Shown in pieces: positions 16,835-25,152 of a DNA stretch of 64,000 nucleotides. Numbering within the stretch: position 1 is the first letter of the stretch; each line of letters starts with the position of its first letter. Under the pieces are notes generated by a model. That model was given only the letters and a program-made list of their open reading frames with translations. It ran no database searches and was not told the origin of the DNA. The DNA comes from Actinacidiphila paucisporea. GTDB taxonomy: Bacteria > Actinomycetota > Actinomycetes > Streptomycetales > Streptomycetaceae. The stretch covers positions 1-64,000 of the forward strand of contig NZ_FRBI01000022.1 in assembly GCF_900142575.1 (NCBI RefSeq), read 5' to 3'. The position numbers and the translations under genes were made by a program.

Positions 16835-17842
16835 ATGGCGCGTAAGGTCTGGCTGGCCGTCATCTTCGGCGGCGGCCTGTTCTTCTCCTTCATGGCCCTG
16901 CTGGTGGTCGGGACGTACTCGGCGGCCGCGGGCCTGGCCGGCGGCGGGTCGGGCGGCGCGGTGCGGCTGGCCAAGGGCGCGGTGCCCGACGTCTACCAGC
17001 CGATCGTGCAGAAGTGGGGCAATCTGTGCCCGGCGCTCAATCCGGCGCTGCTGGCCGCCCAGCTCTACCAGGAGAGCGGCTGGGACCCGCGGGCGCAGAG
17101 CGGCGCGCAGGCGCAGGGCATCGCCCAGTTCATCCCCGGCACCTGGGCCACCCACGGCATCGACGGCAACGGCGACGGCAAGGCCGACGTCTGGGACCCG
17201 CAGGACGCGATCCCGTCGGCCGCGACCTACGACTGCGACCTGGCGTCGTACGTGAAGAACGTCCCCGGCGACAACACCGACAACATGCTGGCGGCTTACA
17301 ACGCCGGGGCCTATGCCGTGATCCAGTACGCCGGGGTGCCGCCGTACGCGGAGACGCGCAATTACGTGAAGACGATCCGCACCCTGGAGAAGAGCTTCGC
17401 CGCGCCGGTCGGGGCGGTGGCGCCGTCCCAGCAGGCGGCCGGGGCGATCTACTTCGCGCAGACCCGGATCGGCACCCCGTATCTGTGGGGCGGCGAGGGG
17501 ACGGCGGCGCAGGGCGGGCGGTTCGACTGCTCGGGGCTGACGCGGGCGGCGTACGCCTCGGTCGGCATCACCCTGCCACGGGTCGCCAACGACCAGTGGA
17601 ATGCGGGCGCGCACCCGGGCAGGAACGAACTGCTGCCCGGCGACCTGGTCTTCTTCGCCAACAACCTGAACGATCCGCGCTCGATCCACCACGTCGGGCT
17701 CTACGTCGGCGGCGGCTACATGATCGACGCCCCGCACACCGGCGCCGTGATCAGGTTCGACCGGATCGACAGCACCGACTACATCGGCGCCACCCGGGTC
17801 ACCCAGGCGGGCGCGGCGGCGCTTCCGGTGGCCGCGGCCTGA
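16835..17842 (+). CDS. VirB1-like muralytic enzyme: lytic transglycosylase plus NlpC/P60 peptidase
   Basis: This 335-aa bifunctional cell-wall hydrolase is anchored by an N-terminal span (about 5-28). A lysozyme-like transglycosylase domain occupies about 50-185. Its catalytic Glu80 lies in YQESGWDP, followed by AQGIAQFIPGTW. The C-terminal NlpC/P60 domain occupies about 195-320, with Cys232 (FDCSGL), His286 (IHHVGLY) and His301 (DAPHTG). The same pairing is found in CwlT/TcpG/VirB1-type proteins that open peptidoglycan for a secretion channel. It is divergent from the VirB-like operon and probably serves it. Ribosome site gggagg precedes the ATG. Confidence 0.88.
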   Translation: MARKVWLAVIFGGGLFFSFMALLVVGTYSAAAGLAGGGSGGAVRLAKGAVPDVYQPIVQKWGNLCPALNPALLAAQLYQESGWDPRAQSGAQAQGIAQFIPGTWATHGIDGNGDGKADVWDPQDAIPSAATYDCDLASYVKNVPGDNTDNMLAAYNAGAYAVIQYAGVPPYAETRNYVKTIRTLEKSFAAPVGAVAPSQQAAGAIYFAQTRIGTPYLWGGEGTAAQGGRFDCSGLTRAAYASVGITLPRVANDQWNAGAHPGRNELLPGDLVFFANNLNDPRSIHHVGLYVGGGYMIDAPHTGAVIRFDRIDSTDYIGATRVTQAGAAALPVAAA

Positions 17843-17936
17843 ACAGGGCGTCACCCACTGGCCTGAGCTCGGCCTCTGCGGAGGCCCGCCGGTCACCCTT
17901 GGATAACAGCATGGTGATCTTCTGGCGAAGACCGGA

Positions 17937-17950
17937 ACGCTACGTAGCGT
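17937..17950. promoter_or_regulatory. Perfect 14-bp palindrome upstream of the PAP2 gene
   Basis: The sequence acgctacgtagcgt is fully self-complementary and lies 109 bp before the PAP2 start. It overlaps ggaac (17934-17938), which is followed 19 bases later by gtt, loosely like an ECF-type promoter. Either an operator or a promoter element is possible. Confidence 0.45.
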
Positions 17951-18058
17951 ATCGACCGTTGTACAGGCGACAATGGATTGGTACGCAAGCGACGGGGGTT
18001 GCGGACGTGTCGATCCCTGAGGCACGGTCAGTTGCTAGTGGTAAGGGGCACCACCGCC

Positions 18059-18754
18059 ATGGCAGAGGTCGCGAGCGACAGTACGAACCCCGACATCACC
18101 CTGCTCCGCTCCATCAACGATCTCGCCAAGCAGGCGCCGCACGGCGTCGACCGGGCGGTGGAGGTGGCCGGCGGGTACGGCCTGGTCGCCCTGACCGCGC
18201 TGCTGGCCGGATGGTGCTGGTGGCGGGTCGCGAGGCGGTCCGCCGACGCGGCTGCCGCGGTCGCCGGAGTCGTGTGGGCGTGCCTCGCCGCCGGCGCCGC
18301 GCTGCTGCTGAACATCCCGGTACGCGCGCTGGTGCGGCGCCCCCGGCCGTACGTCGACCACGACGGCCTCGACGTCCTGGTGCGCGGGCACCACACCGCG
18401 GCCTTCGTGAGCGACCATGTGGCGCTCACCGCGGCGGTCGCGGTCGGCCTGTTCATGGTCAGTCGCAAGGCGGGCGCCGCCGCCATAGGCCTGGCCCTGG
18501 CCGAGGGCTTCGCCCAGGTCTATGTGGGCGCCCACTACCCGACCGACGTCATCGGCGGCTTCGCCCTCGGCGCCGCGACCGTGCTGCTGCTCGCCCCCCT
18601 CGGCCTGGCCCTGCTCACCGCACTGACCACCCGGCTGACCCGCACCCGGGCGGCCTTCCTGGTCGTGGCCCGGCCCGCGCCCGCCCGCAGGCCGCCGCGC
18701 ACCGCCTCGCCCCACCACTGGCACAGCGCCGACGACAAGGACCTGGCGGCCTAG
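18059..18754 (+). CDS. PAP2-family membrane phosphatase
   Basis: This 231-aa integral membrane phosphatase resembles undecaprenyl-pyrophosphate or phosphatidic-acid phosphatases. The three PAP2 signature blocks are present: VRALVRRPRPY, VSDHVALTA (where PSGH is usual) and VYVGAHYPTDVIGG with the catalytic His and Asp. Five to six hydrophobic segments surround them. The likely role is dephosphorylation of a lipid carrier or phospholipid at the outer membrane face. The ATG at 18059 follows aagggg at a longish distance. A possible operator palindrome lies 109 bp upstream. Confidence 0.85.
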   Translation: MAEVASDSTNPDITLLRSINDLAKQAPHGVDRAVEVAGGYGLVALTALLAGWCWWRVARRSADAAAAVAGVVWACLAAGAALLLNIPVRALVRRPRPYVDHDGLDVLVRGHHTAAFVSDHVALTAAVAVGLFMVSRKAGAAAIGLALAEGFAQVYVGAHYPTDVIGGFALGAATVLLLAPLGLALLTALTTRLTRTRAAFLVVARPAPARRPPRTASPHHWHSADDKDLAA

Positions 18755-18820
18755 GCGTTCAGGCGTCAAGGCGACTTCCGGCCGTTCGTACGGCGTGGGC
18801 GGCCCCCCGCGGTCACGGCG

Positions 18821-20422
18821 TCACAGGGCCTGCGGGAAGTCGAAGAGGCGCTGCGGGTCGAGGGTGTGCTTGAGGGACGCCAGCCTGCCGGCGTTCTGCC
18901 CGTAGTAGGCGGTGCGCCAGTCGGTGAGGGCCGGGTCGGTGTAGTTCTGGTAGGCGCCGCCCGAGGCGTAGCGGCGCATCGCGCTGTGGGTGGTGTCGAG
19001 CCAGGAGGTCGTCGACAGGGCGTCGGAGGCCAGGTATTGGGCCAGGAAGCGCGACCCGCGGTGGCTGAAGGCGGTCGCGGTGGGGGAGACCCGGTTGACG
19101 GCGCCGCCGAGCGCGGTCAGGGCGATGCTGCCCGCGCCGCCGCCCGACGCGCTCGCCAGCCGCTCGACCTGCGCGAGCAGGGCGCTGATACCGGCGGACG
19201 GCAGGTTGGCGTCGTAGAAGTCGGAGCGCGCGGTGTACGTCTCGCGTCGCAGCCGGCCCGCGGGGGCCAGATGGCACTGGGCCGCGGACAGGCCCGCGCA
19301 GCCCGCGTAGGAGAAGGTCGCCTCCAGGTAGCTGTGCGGGTGCAGTGAGACCGAGGAGGCGGGAGCGCCGGCCGCGTCGGCGAGCCGGCCCGCGGCGGCG
19401 GACAGGTCGGCCCGCGAACCGGTGGACAGCATCGGGACGGACACGGTCGGCGAGCCGCCGGGCGCGCAGTCCAGGTGCAGCGCGGACCACAGGTGGTCCG
19501 GCTGGTCGGGCCCCCAGCCCTGCCAGCCGGCGATCACGTCGGCGGCCCGGCTCCACGGCCACGTCAGGTAGCCGGTGACGACCTGGGGCACCGGGTGGGT
19601 GGCGAAGCGCAGCGAGGTGACGACGCCGAAGTTGCCGCAGCCCGCGCCCCGCAGGGCCCAGAAGATGTCGGGTTCGTGGTCGGCGGAGACCTCATGGGTG
19701 GTGCCGTCGGCGGTGATCAGGGTGGCGCCGATCAGGTTGTCGCATGTCAGGCCCATGGACCGGCTCATCACGCCGTGCCCGCCGCCCAGGGTGAGCCCGG
19801 AGACGCCGACGGAGGGGCAGGAGCCGGCCGGGATCGTCCGGCCGTGCCCGCCGAGGGTGGAGTAGACGTCTATGAGCTTGGCGCCGGCGCCGACGGTGGC
19901 CGTGGTGCCGTCCATGCGGATCGTGGCGAGCCGGGAGACGTCGATGACCAGCTTGCCGTCGCCGCTCGACCAGCCGGCGTAGGAGTGGCCGCCGCTGCGG
20001 ATGACCGGCACGGTCGCGGTGCGGTGGGCGAAGTCCAGGCAGCGGCGGATGTCGTCGGCGTCGTCGACGTAGGCGATGGCGGCCGGGCGCAGGTGGTCGA
20101 AGCGGGTGTTGTAGAGCCGCCGGTCGGTGGCGTAGGCCGCGTCCTGCGGGCGTACCAGCCGGCCGTGCAGGGCCGCGCCGAGCGCGCGCCAGTCGGGGGC
20201 GACCGGCGAGAAGGCCGGGTCGGGGGTGCGGGAGGGTGCCGCGGTGGCCGTACGCGGCGAGGGCGCCTTGCCGTCGCCGCCGGAGTTGCCGCCACCGCCG
20301 CCGGGACCGCAGCCGGTCAGCCAGGCCGCGGCAAGGGCGCCGCCGCCCGCCGTGAGCGCGGTACGCCGCCGCACCCGGGTCGGGGACAGGGGCCGGGGGG
20401 CCGGAACGTCCACTCGTTTCAC
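18821..20422 (-). CDS. Secreted FAD-binding oxidoreductase, berberine-bridge-enzyme type
   Basis: This 533-aa flavoprotein has a Tat-type lipoprotein signal (RVRRRTALTAGGGALAAAWL ending in LTGC). The FAD_binding_4 (PCMH) domain follows at about 100-270 and a BBE C-terminal segment ends the protein (YQNYTDPALTDWRTAYYGQN). Two sites of covalent flavin attachment appear intact: His in RSGGHSYAGW and Cys in PAGSCPSVGVSG, the pattern of bicovalent flavinylation. It should oxidise an alcohol, sugar or secondary metabolite outside the membrane using oxygen. The GTG start at 20422 lacks a strong ribosome site. No biosynthetic cluster surrounds it. Confidence 0.86.
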   Translation of the reverse strand: MKRVDVPAPRPLSPTRVRRRTALTAGGGALAAAWLTGCGPGGGGGNSGGDGKAPSPRTATAAPSRTPDPAFSPVAPDWRALGAALHGRLVRPQDAAYATDRRLYNTRFDHLRPAAIAYVDDADDIRRCLDFAHRTATVPVIRSGGHSYAGWSSGDGKLVIDVSRLATIRMDGTTATVGAGAKLIDVYSTLGGHGRTIPAGSCPSVGVSGLTLGGGHGVMSRSMGLTCDNLIGATLITADGTTHEVSADHEPDIFWALRGAGCGNFGVVTSLRFATHPVPQVVTGYLTWPWSRAADVIAGWQGWGPDQPDHLWSALHLDCAPGGSPTVSVPMLSTGSRADLSAAAGRLADAAGAPASSVSLHPHSYLEATFSYAGCAGLSAAQCHLAPAGRLRRETYTARSDFYDANLPSAGISALLAQVERLASASGGGAGSIALTALGGAVNRVSPTATAFSHRGSRFLAQYLASDALSTTSWLDTTHSAMRRYASGGAYQNYTDPALTDWRTAYYGQNAGRLASLKHTLDPQRLFDFPQAL

Positions 20423-20843
20423 CGCCGCAATCAGGGGGGACTCTGCCTCTCCTAGACGTGGCGGAGGGCATTCCGGTTGCGGCCGGGGGCAGGTGTGCCG
20501 ATCAGTCTCCGCCTCTGCACGACCGGCCTTCCTGCTCCCGCTCTCCGCGGACGGCCTCGTTCCTCGGCCGGCCGCTGCGGGCGCTCGGGCGTCAGTCCTG
20601 GGTGTGCGCCCGTGCGTCGCGTCTGGCCCGGTCGCGGGCCCGGCGGGCGGGGCCCGTCCAGCCGCACGAGCAGCGGGCGCTGGCGAAGGAGCCGCGTTCC
20701 ACGACGGAGGTCCGGTGGTCGCCGGCCGCCGGCTCCTGACCGGGAGGCAACTTCAGCACCCCACCACGGTAACGGGCGTGACGGGCCGCTTCCGACCGTC
20801 GTTACCGAGGTGGGGCCCAGGCGCGGACAGGGATGGTTCAGTG
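20423..20843. other. Divergent intergenic region with a long inverted repeat
   Basis: The 420 bp between the FAD oxidase and the lipoprotein gene carry no frame with a good start. The notable element is a 16-bp inverted repeat with one mismatch: ccccaccacggtaacg at 20759-20774 and cgttaccgaggtgggg at 20800-20815, with a 25-base spacer. It ends 28 bases before the lipoprotein ATG and could form a stem-loop in the leader RNA or be a protein-binding site. Confidence 0.7.
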
Positions 20844-21701
20844 ATGGTGGCGGCGATGGCCAGGCGGCGGCTCGGGCGTGCGGCGACGGCGCTGGCCGCG
20901 GCGGGGTGCGCGGTGGCCCTGGTCGCCGGGTGCGTGGAGCACGGGGCCGCGGCCGACACCGGGTCGGGCGGCGCCAAGGACGCGGGCGGCGACCCCGCGG
21001 CGGCGGTACGGAACGCCGCCGACGCGCTGGTGCGGGCCGGCAGCTCGCGGGTGGACACCTCGATGCGGATGGCCAGCGGCGGCACCTGGGTCACCGTCGA
21101 GGGCACCGGCCGCTTCGACTACGCCGGGCGGCGGGGCGAGCTGACGCTGAAGCTGCCCAGGGACGCCGCGGGGGCGGAGGAGCACCGGCCGGTCATCGAA
21201 CTGCTGACGCCGGGCGCCCTCTACATGAAGGACCGCGGTGAGGGCGTGCCCCCGGGCAAGTGGGTGCGGGTGGACACCACGACGCTGCCCGACGGCAACC
21301 TCGTCACCGGCGGCGCGACGGAGCCGCTCGCCGCCGCCGAACTGCTGCGCGGGGCGCGGGCGGTGGTGCTGGTCGGACCCGGGACGGTGGGGGGCACGGC
21401 GGTACGGCACTTCCGCGGCGTCGCGGACATCGCGCGGGCCGCGAGCCTCGCCGGCCCGGGGGAGCCGGGCGCGCTCGCCGCCGCGGCCAGGGGCTTCGCC
21501 GTGACCCGGGTGCCCTTCGACGCGTGGCTCGACGCGGACGGGCGCCTGCGCCGGCTCACCGAGCAGTTCACCTTCGGCGGCAGGGGGCGGGGGGTCGGGG
21601 TGCTGTCGACGACGTCGTTCTACGGCTTCGGCGCGCTGGTGGCCGTCGCCATGCCCCGGGGTGGCGACATCTGGACCGGCAAGATCGTTTCTCCCGGCTG
21701 A
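20844..21701 (+). CDS. Secreted lipoprotein, LppX/LprG-like
   Basis: This 285-aa protein has a lipoprotein signal peptide (lipobox LVAGC near residue 29). One domain of about 230 residues follows, containing DTSMRMASGGTWVTVEGTGRFDYAGRRGELTLKLP and later GALYMKDRGEG (quoted in parts). The pattern of alternating beta strands and the LYMK segment resemble the LppX/LprAFG lipid-binding lipoproteins. Those carry hydrophobic molecules between membrane and wall. The start could also be the in-frame ATG at 20856. A long inverted repeat precedes the gene. Function is tentative. Confidence 0.68.
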   Translation: MVAAMARRRLGRAATALAAAGCAVALVAGCVEHGAAADTGSGGAKDAGGDPAAAVRNAADALVRAGSSRVDTSMRMASGGTWVTVEGTGRFDYAGRRGELTLKLPRDAAGAEEHRPVIELLTPGALYMKDRGEGVPPGKWVRVDTTTLPDGNLVTGGATEPLAAAELLRGARAVVLVGPGTVGGTAVRHFRGVADIARAASLAGPGEPGALAAAARGFAVTRVPFDAWLDADGRLRRLTEQFTFGGRGRGVGVLSTTSFYGFGALVAVAMPRGGDIWTGKIVSPG

Positions 21702-21837
21702 GCGGACCCGGGGCGGGGGGCCAGGAAGGCCGGGGGCCAGGAAAATGGTCCATACGTGCCATGCGCCGGGGCAAGGGGGTCCCTACGCTGGATGGCGGCC
21801 GTTGGACGGGACGCTTGGCGGAGGAGGTGGTGCGGAG

Positions 21838-21993
21838 ATGGTGCCGTCGCCCGGGGCAACAGTCCAGGACGACCCCGTGGCCCTCGCCGAGATCGAGCTG
21901 TGCGGGGAGCTGATCATCGCCGCGTCCACCGCTGACGAGGAGCGGCTGAGCTTCGCCCGTATCGACGAGGTGCTGGAAGTCGACCGCCCTTAG
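21838..21993 (+). CDS. Small conserved-looking acidic protein, 51 aa
   Basis: This 51-aa protein of unknown function has a good ribosome site (gaggagg) upstream of the ATG. The centre VALAEIELCGELIIAAST looks like an amphipathic or buried helix, followed by an acidic helix (FARIDEVLEV). I do not recognise a domain. The codon bias is like that of neighbouring genes, which supports coding. It stands alone between a lipoprotein gene and the csoR gene. Confidence 0.65.
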   Translation: MVPSPGATVQDDPVALAEIELCGELIIAASTADEERLSFARIDEVLEVDRP

Positions 21994-22061
21994 GCCGCCT
22001 GGCCGCCCGCTTCCTGGGCCGCATCGGCCCCCTGAGCCGGCACGGAGCGCTCGGGTCCGGT

Positions 22062-22409
22062 CTAGGTCCGCAGCAGGCGCGCTATCGCCGCCGTCGCCTC
22101 GGCGACCTTCTCGTCGATCTCCGGGCCGCCGCCGGCCGCCGCGGCGGCGACGCAGTGCCGCAGGTGCTCTTCGAGCAGTTGCAGTGCGAAGGACTGCAGC
22201 CCCTTCGTGCTGGCCGAGACCTGGGTCAGGATGTCGATGCAGTAGACGTCCTGCTCGACCATCCGCTGCAGCCCGCGGATCTGGCCCTCGATCCTGCGCA
22301 GCCGTTTGAGGTGGGCCTCTTTGTCGTGGCTATAGCCATGCGGGCCCGGCGGCGACACAATCTCGTCTGCTGATCCCGTTGTTGAATCCGTCACTGCCGT
22401 CTCCGTCAT
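22062..22409 (-). CDS. csoR: Copper-sensing transcriptional repressor CsoR
   Basis: This 115-aa all-helical repressor of the CsoR/RcnR family is released from DNA by Cu(I). The copper ligands are in place: Cys57 (DVYCIDIL), His82 and Cys86 (EEHLRHC). The core HLKRLRRIEGQIRGLQRMV is nearly identical to what I remember of Streptomyces lividans CsoR. An N-terminal tail of about 30 disordered residues precedes it. The ATG at 22409 has gagaggg upstream. A CsoR operator lies 24-42 bp before the start, so autoregulation is expected. No copper chaperone or exporter is adjacent, so its other targets are elsewhere. Confidence 0.93.
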   Translation of the reverse strand: MTETAVTDSTTGSADEIVSPPGPHGYSHDKEAHLKRLRRIEGQIRGLQRMVEQDVYCIDILTQVSASTKGLQSFALQLLEEHLRHCVAAAAAGGGPEIDEKVAEATAAIARLLRT

Positions 22410-22432
22410 CCCGCCCGCCCTCTCTGTCCCCT

Positions 22433-22451
22433 TATACCCCTGGTGGGTATA
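22433..22451. promoter_or_regulatory. csoR: CsoR operator
   Basis: The dyad tataccc-ctggt-gggtata (7-bp arms, 5-bp spacer) fits the TACCC..GGGTA pattern known for actinobacterial CsoR boxes. It lies just downstream of a -10-like TAAGAT on the minus strand, where a bound repressor would block csoR transcription. Confidence 0.8.
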
Positions 22452-22597
22452 TCTTACCGAATCGACACCGTGTGCGACGCATCCCCCGTCCGGGGGACGC
22501 TGTCCCATGGGCGACACTGGGTGACGCCGGTTAGCTGTGGCCGGATGTTGCGCCTAGCATCAACGAGACCGACTCCGATGTATCCCGAGGAATCCAC

Positions 22598-23218
22598 GTG
22601 CGCTTTCGCCTGACCCCCAGGGAGACGAGCTTCTACGACATGTTCGCCGCGTCCGCGGACAACATCGTCACCGGTTCGAAGCTCCTCATGGAACTGCTCG
22701 GAGCCGATTCGGCTACCCGGATCGAGATCGCCGAGAGGATGCGGGCGGCGGAGCACGCGGGCGACGACGCCACCCACGCGATCTTCCACCAGCTGAACTC
22801 CTCCTTCATCACCCCCTTCGACCGGGAGGACATCTACACCCTCGCCGGCCTGCTGGACGACATCATGGACTTCATGGAGGAGGCCGTCGACCTGGTCGTC
22901 CTCTACAACGTCGAGGAGCTGCCGAAGGGCGTCGAGCAGCAGATCGAGGTACTTGCCAGAGCGGCGGAGCTGACCGCCGAGGCGATGCCGAACCTGCGGA
23001 CCATGTCCAACCTCACCGAGTACTGGATCGAGATCAACCGGTTGGAGAACCAGGCCGACCAGATCCACCGCAAGCTGCTCGCCCAGCTCTTCAACGGCAA
23101 GTACGACGCCATCGAGGTGCTCAAGCTCAAGCAGATCGTGGATGCGCTGGAGGAGGCCGCGGACGCGTTCGAACACGTGGCGAACACGGTGGAGACCATC
23201 GCGGTCAAGGAGTCCTGA
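22598..23218 (+). CDS. DUF47 (PhoU-like) accessory protein of the Pit transporter
   Basis: This 206-aa helical protein of the DUF47/TIGR00153 family carries the PhoU-like metal-binding acidic patches (EHAGDDATHAIFHQL and DREDIYTLAGLLDDIMDF). It is cytoplasmic. In many bacteria it precedes a pit gene and modulates low-affinity phosphate uptake. The GTG start has gagga 7 bases upstream. The pit gene starts five bases after its stop. The divergent neighbour is csoR; the shared 188-bp region contains the CsoR box. Confidence 0.9.
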   Translation: MRFRLTPRETSFYDMFAASADNIVTGSKLLMELLGADSATRIEIAERMRAAEHAGDDATHAIFHQLNSSFITPFDREDIYTLAGLLDDIMDFMEEAVDLVVLYNVEELPKGVEQQIEVLARAAELTAEAMPNLRTMSNLTEYWIEINRLENQADQIHRKLLAQLFNGKYDAIEVLKLKQIVDALEEAADAFEHVANTVETIAVKES

Positions 23219-23223
23219 CCCAC

Positions 23224-24219
23224 GTGGACACCTTCGTGCTGGTCGTCACCGTCCTGGTGGCGCTCTTCTTCACCTACACCAACGGTTTCCACGACTCGGC
23301 GAACGCGATCGCCACCTCGGTCTCGACGCGTGCGCTGACCCCCAAAGCGGCGCTCGCCATGGCCGCGGTGATGAACCTGGCCGGCGCCTTCCTGGGCAGC
23401 GGCGTGGCCAAGACGGTCAGCCAGGGGCTGATCGCCACCCCGCATGGCCGATCCGGCATGGCCATCCTCTTCGCGGCGCTGACCGGCGCGATCGTCTGGA
23501 ACCTCGTCACCTGGTATTTCGGGCTGCCGTCGAGTTCCAGCCACGCGTTGTTCGGCGGCCTGGTGGGCGCGGCGCTCGCCGGCGGAACGACCGTCCACTG
23601 GTCGGGCGTGGTCGACAAGGTCATCGTGCCGATGTTCCTGTCGCCCGTCGTCGGCCTGGTCCTCGGCTTCCTGATCATGCTGGCGATCCTGTGGTTCTTC
23701 CGCAGAGCCAACCCGCACAAGGCCAAGCGCGGCTTCCGTATCGCGCAGACCGTCTCGGCGGCCGGCATGGCGCTGGGCCACGGCCTGCAGGACGCGCAGA
23801 AGACGATGGGTGTCGTCGTGCTCGCGCTGGTCATCCACGACCCGTCCAAGGGCTTTGGCATCCCGATCTGGGTCAAGTTCGTGTGCGCGGCGATGATGTC
23901 GCTGGGTACGTACGCGGGCGGCTGGCGGATCATGCGCACCCTGGGCCGGCGGATCATCCACCTGGACCCGCCGCAGGGCTTCGCCGCCGAGACGACGTCG
24001 GCGTCGATCCTCTACGCGACCTCGTACATCTTCCAGGCGCCGGTCTCCACCACCCACGTCATCACGTCCTCGATCATGGGCGTCGGCGCGACCCGCCGGG
24101 TCAAGGCGGTCCGCTGGGGCGTGGCCAAGAACATCGTGGCGGGCTGGTTCATCACCATGCCGGCTGCCGCGCTGGTCGCCGCCGCCTGCTATTACCTCGT
24201 CAAGCTGGTCTTCGGCTGA
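23224..24219 (+). CDS. pit: Low-affinity inorganic phosphate transporter (PiT family)
   Basis: This 331-aa integral membrane phosphate carrier has ten or so spans. Both inverted PiT signature repeats are present: FTYTNGFHDSANAIATSVST near the start and AMALGHGLQDAQKTMGVVVL near residue 185. It imports metal-phosphate with protons. It is co-transcribed with DUF47 (5-bp gap) and faces the pstSCAB operon tail to tail. The window thus holds both the constitutive-type and the high-affinity phosphate uptake systems. GTG start at 23224. Confidence 0.92.
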   Translation: MDTFVLVVTVLVALFFTYTNGFHDSANAIATSVSTRALTPKAALAMAAVMNLAGAFLGSGVAKTVSQGLIATPHGRSGMAILFAALTGAIVWNLVTWYFGLPSSSSHALFGGLVGAALAGGTTVHWSGVVDKVIVPMFLSPVVGLVLGFLIMLAILWFFRRANPHKAKRGFRIAQTVSAAGMALGHGLQDAQKTMGVVVLALVIHDPSKGFGIPIWVKFVCAAMMSLGTYAGGWRIMRTLGRRIIHLDPPQGFAAETTSASILYATSYIFQAPVSTTHVITSSIMGVGATRRVKAVRWGVAKNIVAGWFITMPAAALVAAACYYLVKLVFG

Positions 24220-24243
24220 CCCGCCGGGTCCCGGAGACGAATC

Positions 24244-24278
24244 AGGCCCCGCCCCCCTGTGACAGGGGAGCGGGGCCT
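24244..24278. terminator. Bidirectional terminator between pit and pstB
   Basis: The inverted repeat aggccccgc...gcggggcct encloses a second stem cccctgt/acagggg around 24244-24278. It sits between convergent genes and can serve both directions. Confidence 0.8.
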
Positions 24279-24324
24279 GCGCCCTGCGGTGGCACCGCCA
24301 TGCAGCACCGCACGGCGGTCCTGG

Positions 24325-25101
24325 TTATCCGAAGCGGCCGGAGATGTAGTCCTCGGTGGCCTGCACGGACGGGTTGGAGAAGATCCGCTCGGTGTCGTCG
24401 ATCTCGATGAGCCTGCCCGGCTGGCCCACCGCCGACAGGTTGAAGAAGGCCGTACGGTCCGAGACGCGGGCGGCCTGCTGCATGTTGTGGGTCACGATGA
24501 CGATGGTGAACCGGGTCTTCAGCTCGCCGATCAGGTCCTCGATGGCGAGGGTGGAGATCGGGTCGAGCGCGGAGCACGGCTCGTCCATCAGCAGCACCTG
24601 CGGCTCGACCGCGATGGCGCGGGCGATGCACAGCCGCTGCTGCTGGCCGCCGGACAGGCCGGAGCCGGGCTTGTTCAGCCGGTCCTTGACCTCGTTCCAT
24701 AGGTTGGCGCCCGTGAGGGACTTCTCGACGATGGCGTCCAGCTCGTTCTTCCTGCGGACGCCGTTCAGCTTGAGGCCGGCCGCCACGTTGTCGTAGATCG
24801 ACATGGTGGGGAAGGGGTTCGGGCGCTGGAAGACCATGCCGACGGTGCGGCGGACGGTCACCGGGTCGACGCCGCTCCCGTAGAGGTTCTCGTCGTCCAG
24901 CAGCACCTTGCCCTCGACGCGGCCGCCGGGGGTGACCTCATGCATGCGGTTCAGGGTGCGCAGGAAGGTCGACTTGCCGCAGCCGGACGGGCCGATGAAG
25001 GCCGTCACGGAGCCGGGCTCGATGGTCATCGAGATGTCGTCGATCGCCTTGAAGGCGCTGTAATACGCGGACAGGCCGCTGATGTCGATTCGCTTGGCCA
25101 T
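24325..25101 (-). CDS. pstB: Phosphate ABC transporter ATP-binding protein PstB
   Basis: This 258-aa ATPase of the high-affinity phosphate transporter has Walker A GPSGCGKS, signature LSGGQQQRLCIARAIAV, Walker B VLLMDEPCSALDP and switch His in VIVTHNMQQA. The segment MVFQRPNPFPTMSIYDNV is typical of PstB. The ATG at 25101 is preferred to a GTG three codons upstream. It is last in pstSCAB and is followed by a bidirectional hairpin. Confidence 0.97.
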   Translation of the reverse strand: MAKRIDISGLSAYYSAFKAIDDISMTIEPGSVTAFIGPSGCGKSTFLRTLNRMHEVTPGGRVEGKVLLDDENLYGSGVDPVTVRRTVGMVFQRPNPFPTMSIYDNVAAGLKLNGVRRKNELDAIVEKSLTGANLWNEVKDRLNKPGSGLSGGQQQRLCIARAIAVEPQVLLMDEPCSALDPISTLAIEDLIGELKTRFTIVIVTHNMQQAARVSDRTAFFNLSAVGQPGRLIEIDDTERIFSNPSVQATEDYISGRFG

Positions 25102-25152
25102 GGGGATCACTTCTTTTCTGCGGGCGGTCGCTGACTGCTGGGGGTGGCCGCG

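Noticed and set aside
9160..17842. Integrative conjugative element
   Set aside because: No integrase, excisionase, relaxase, tRNA att site or direct repeats flank the locus, and base composition and codon use match the neighbours.
22062..22517. Longer CsoR start at 22517
   Set aside because: It would place the CsoR operator and the -10-like sequence inside the coding region; 22409 has a good ribosome site and fits known CsoR lengths.
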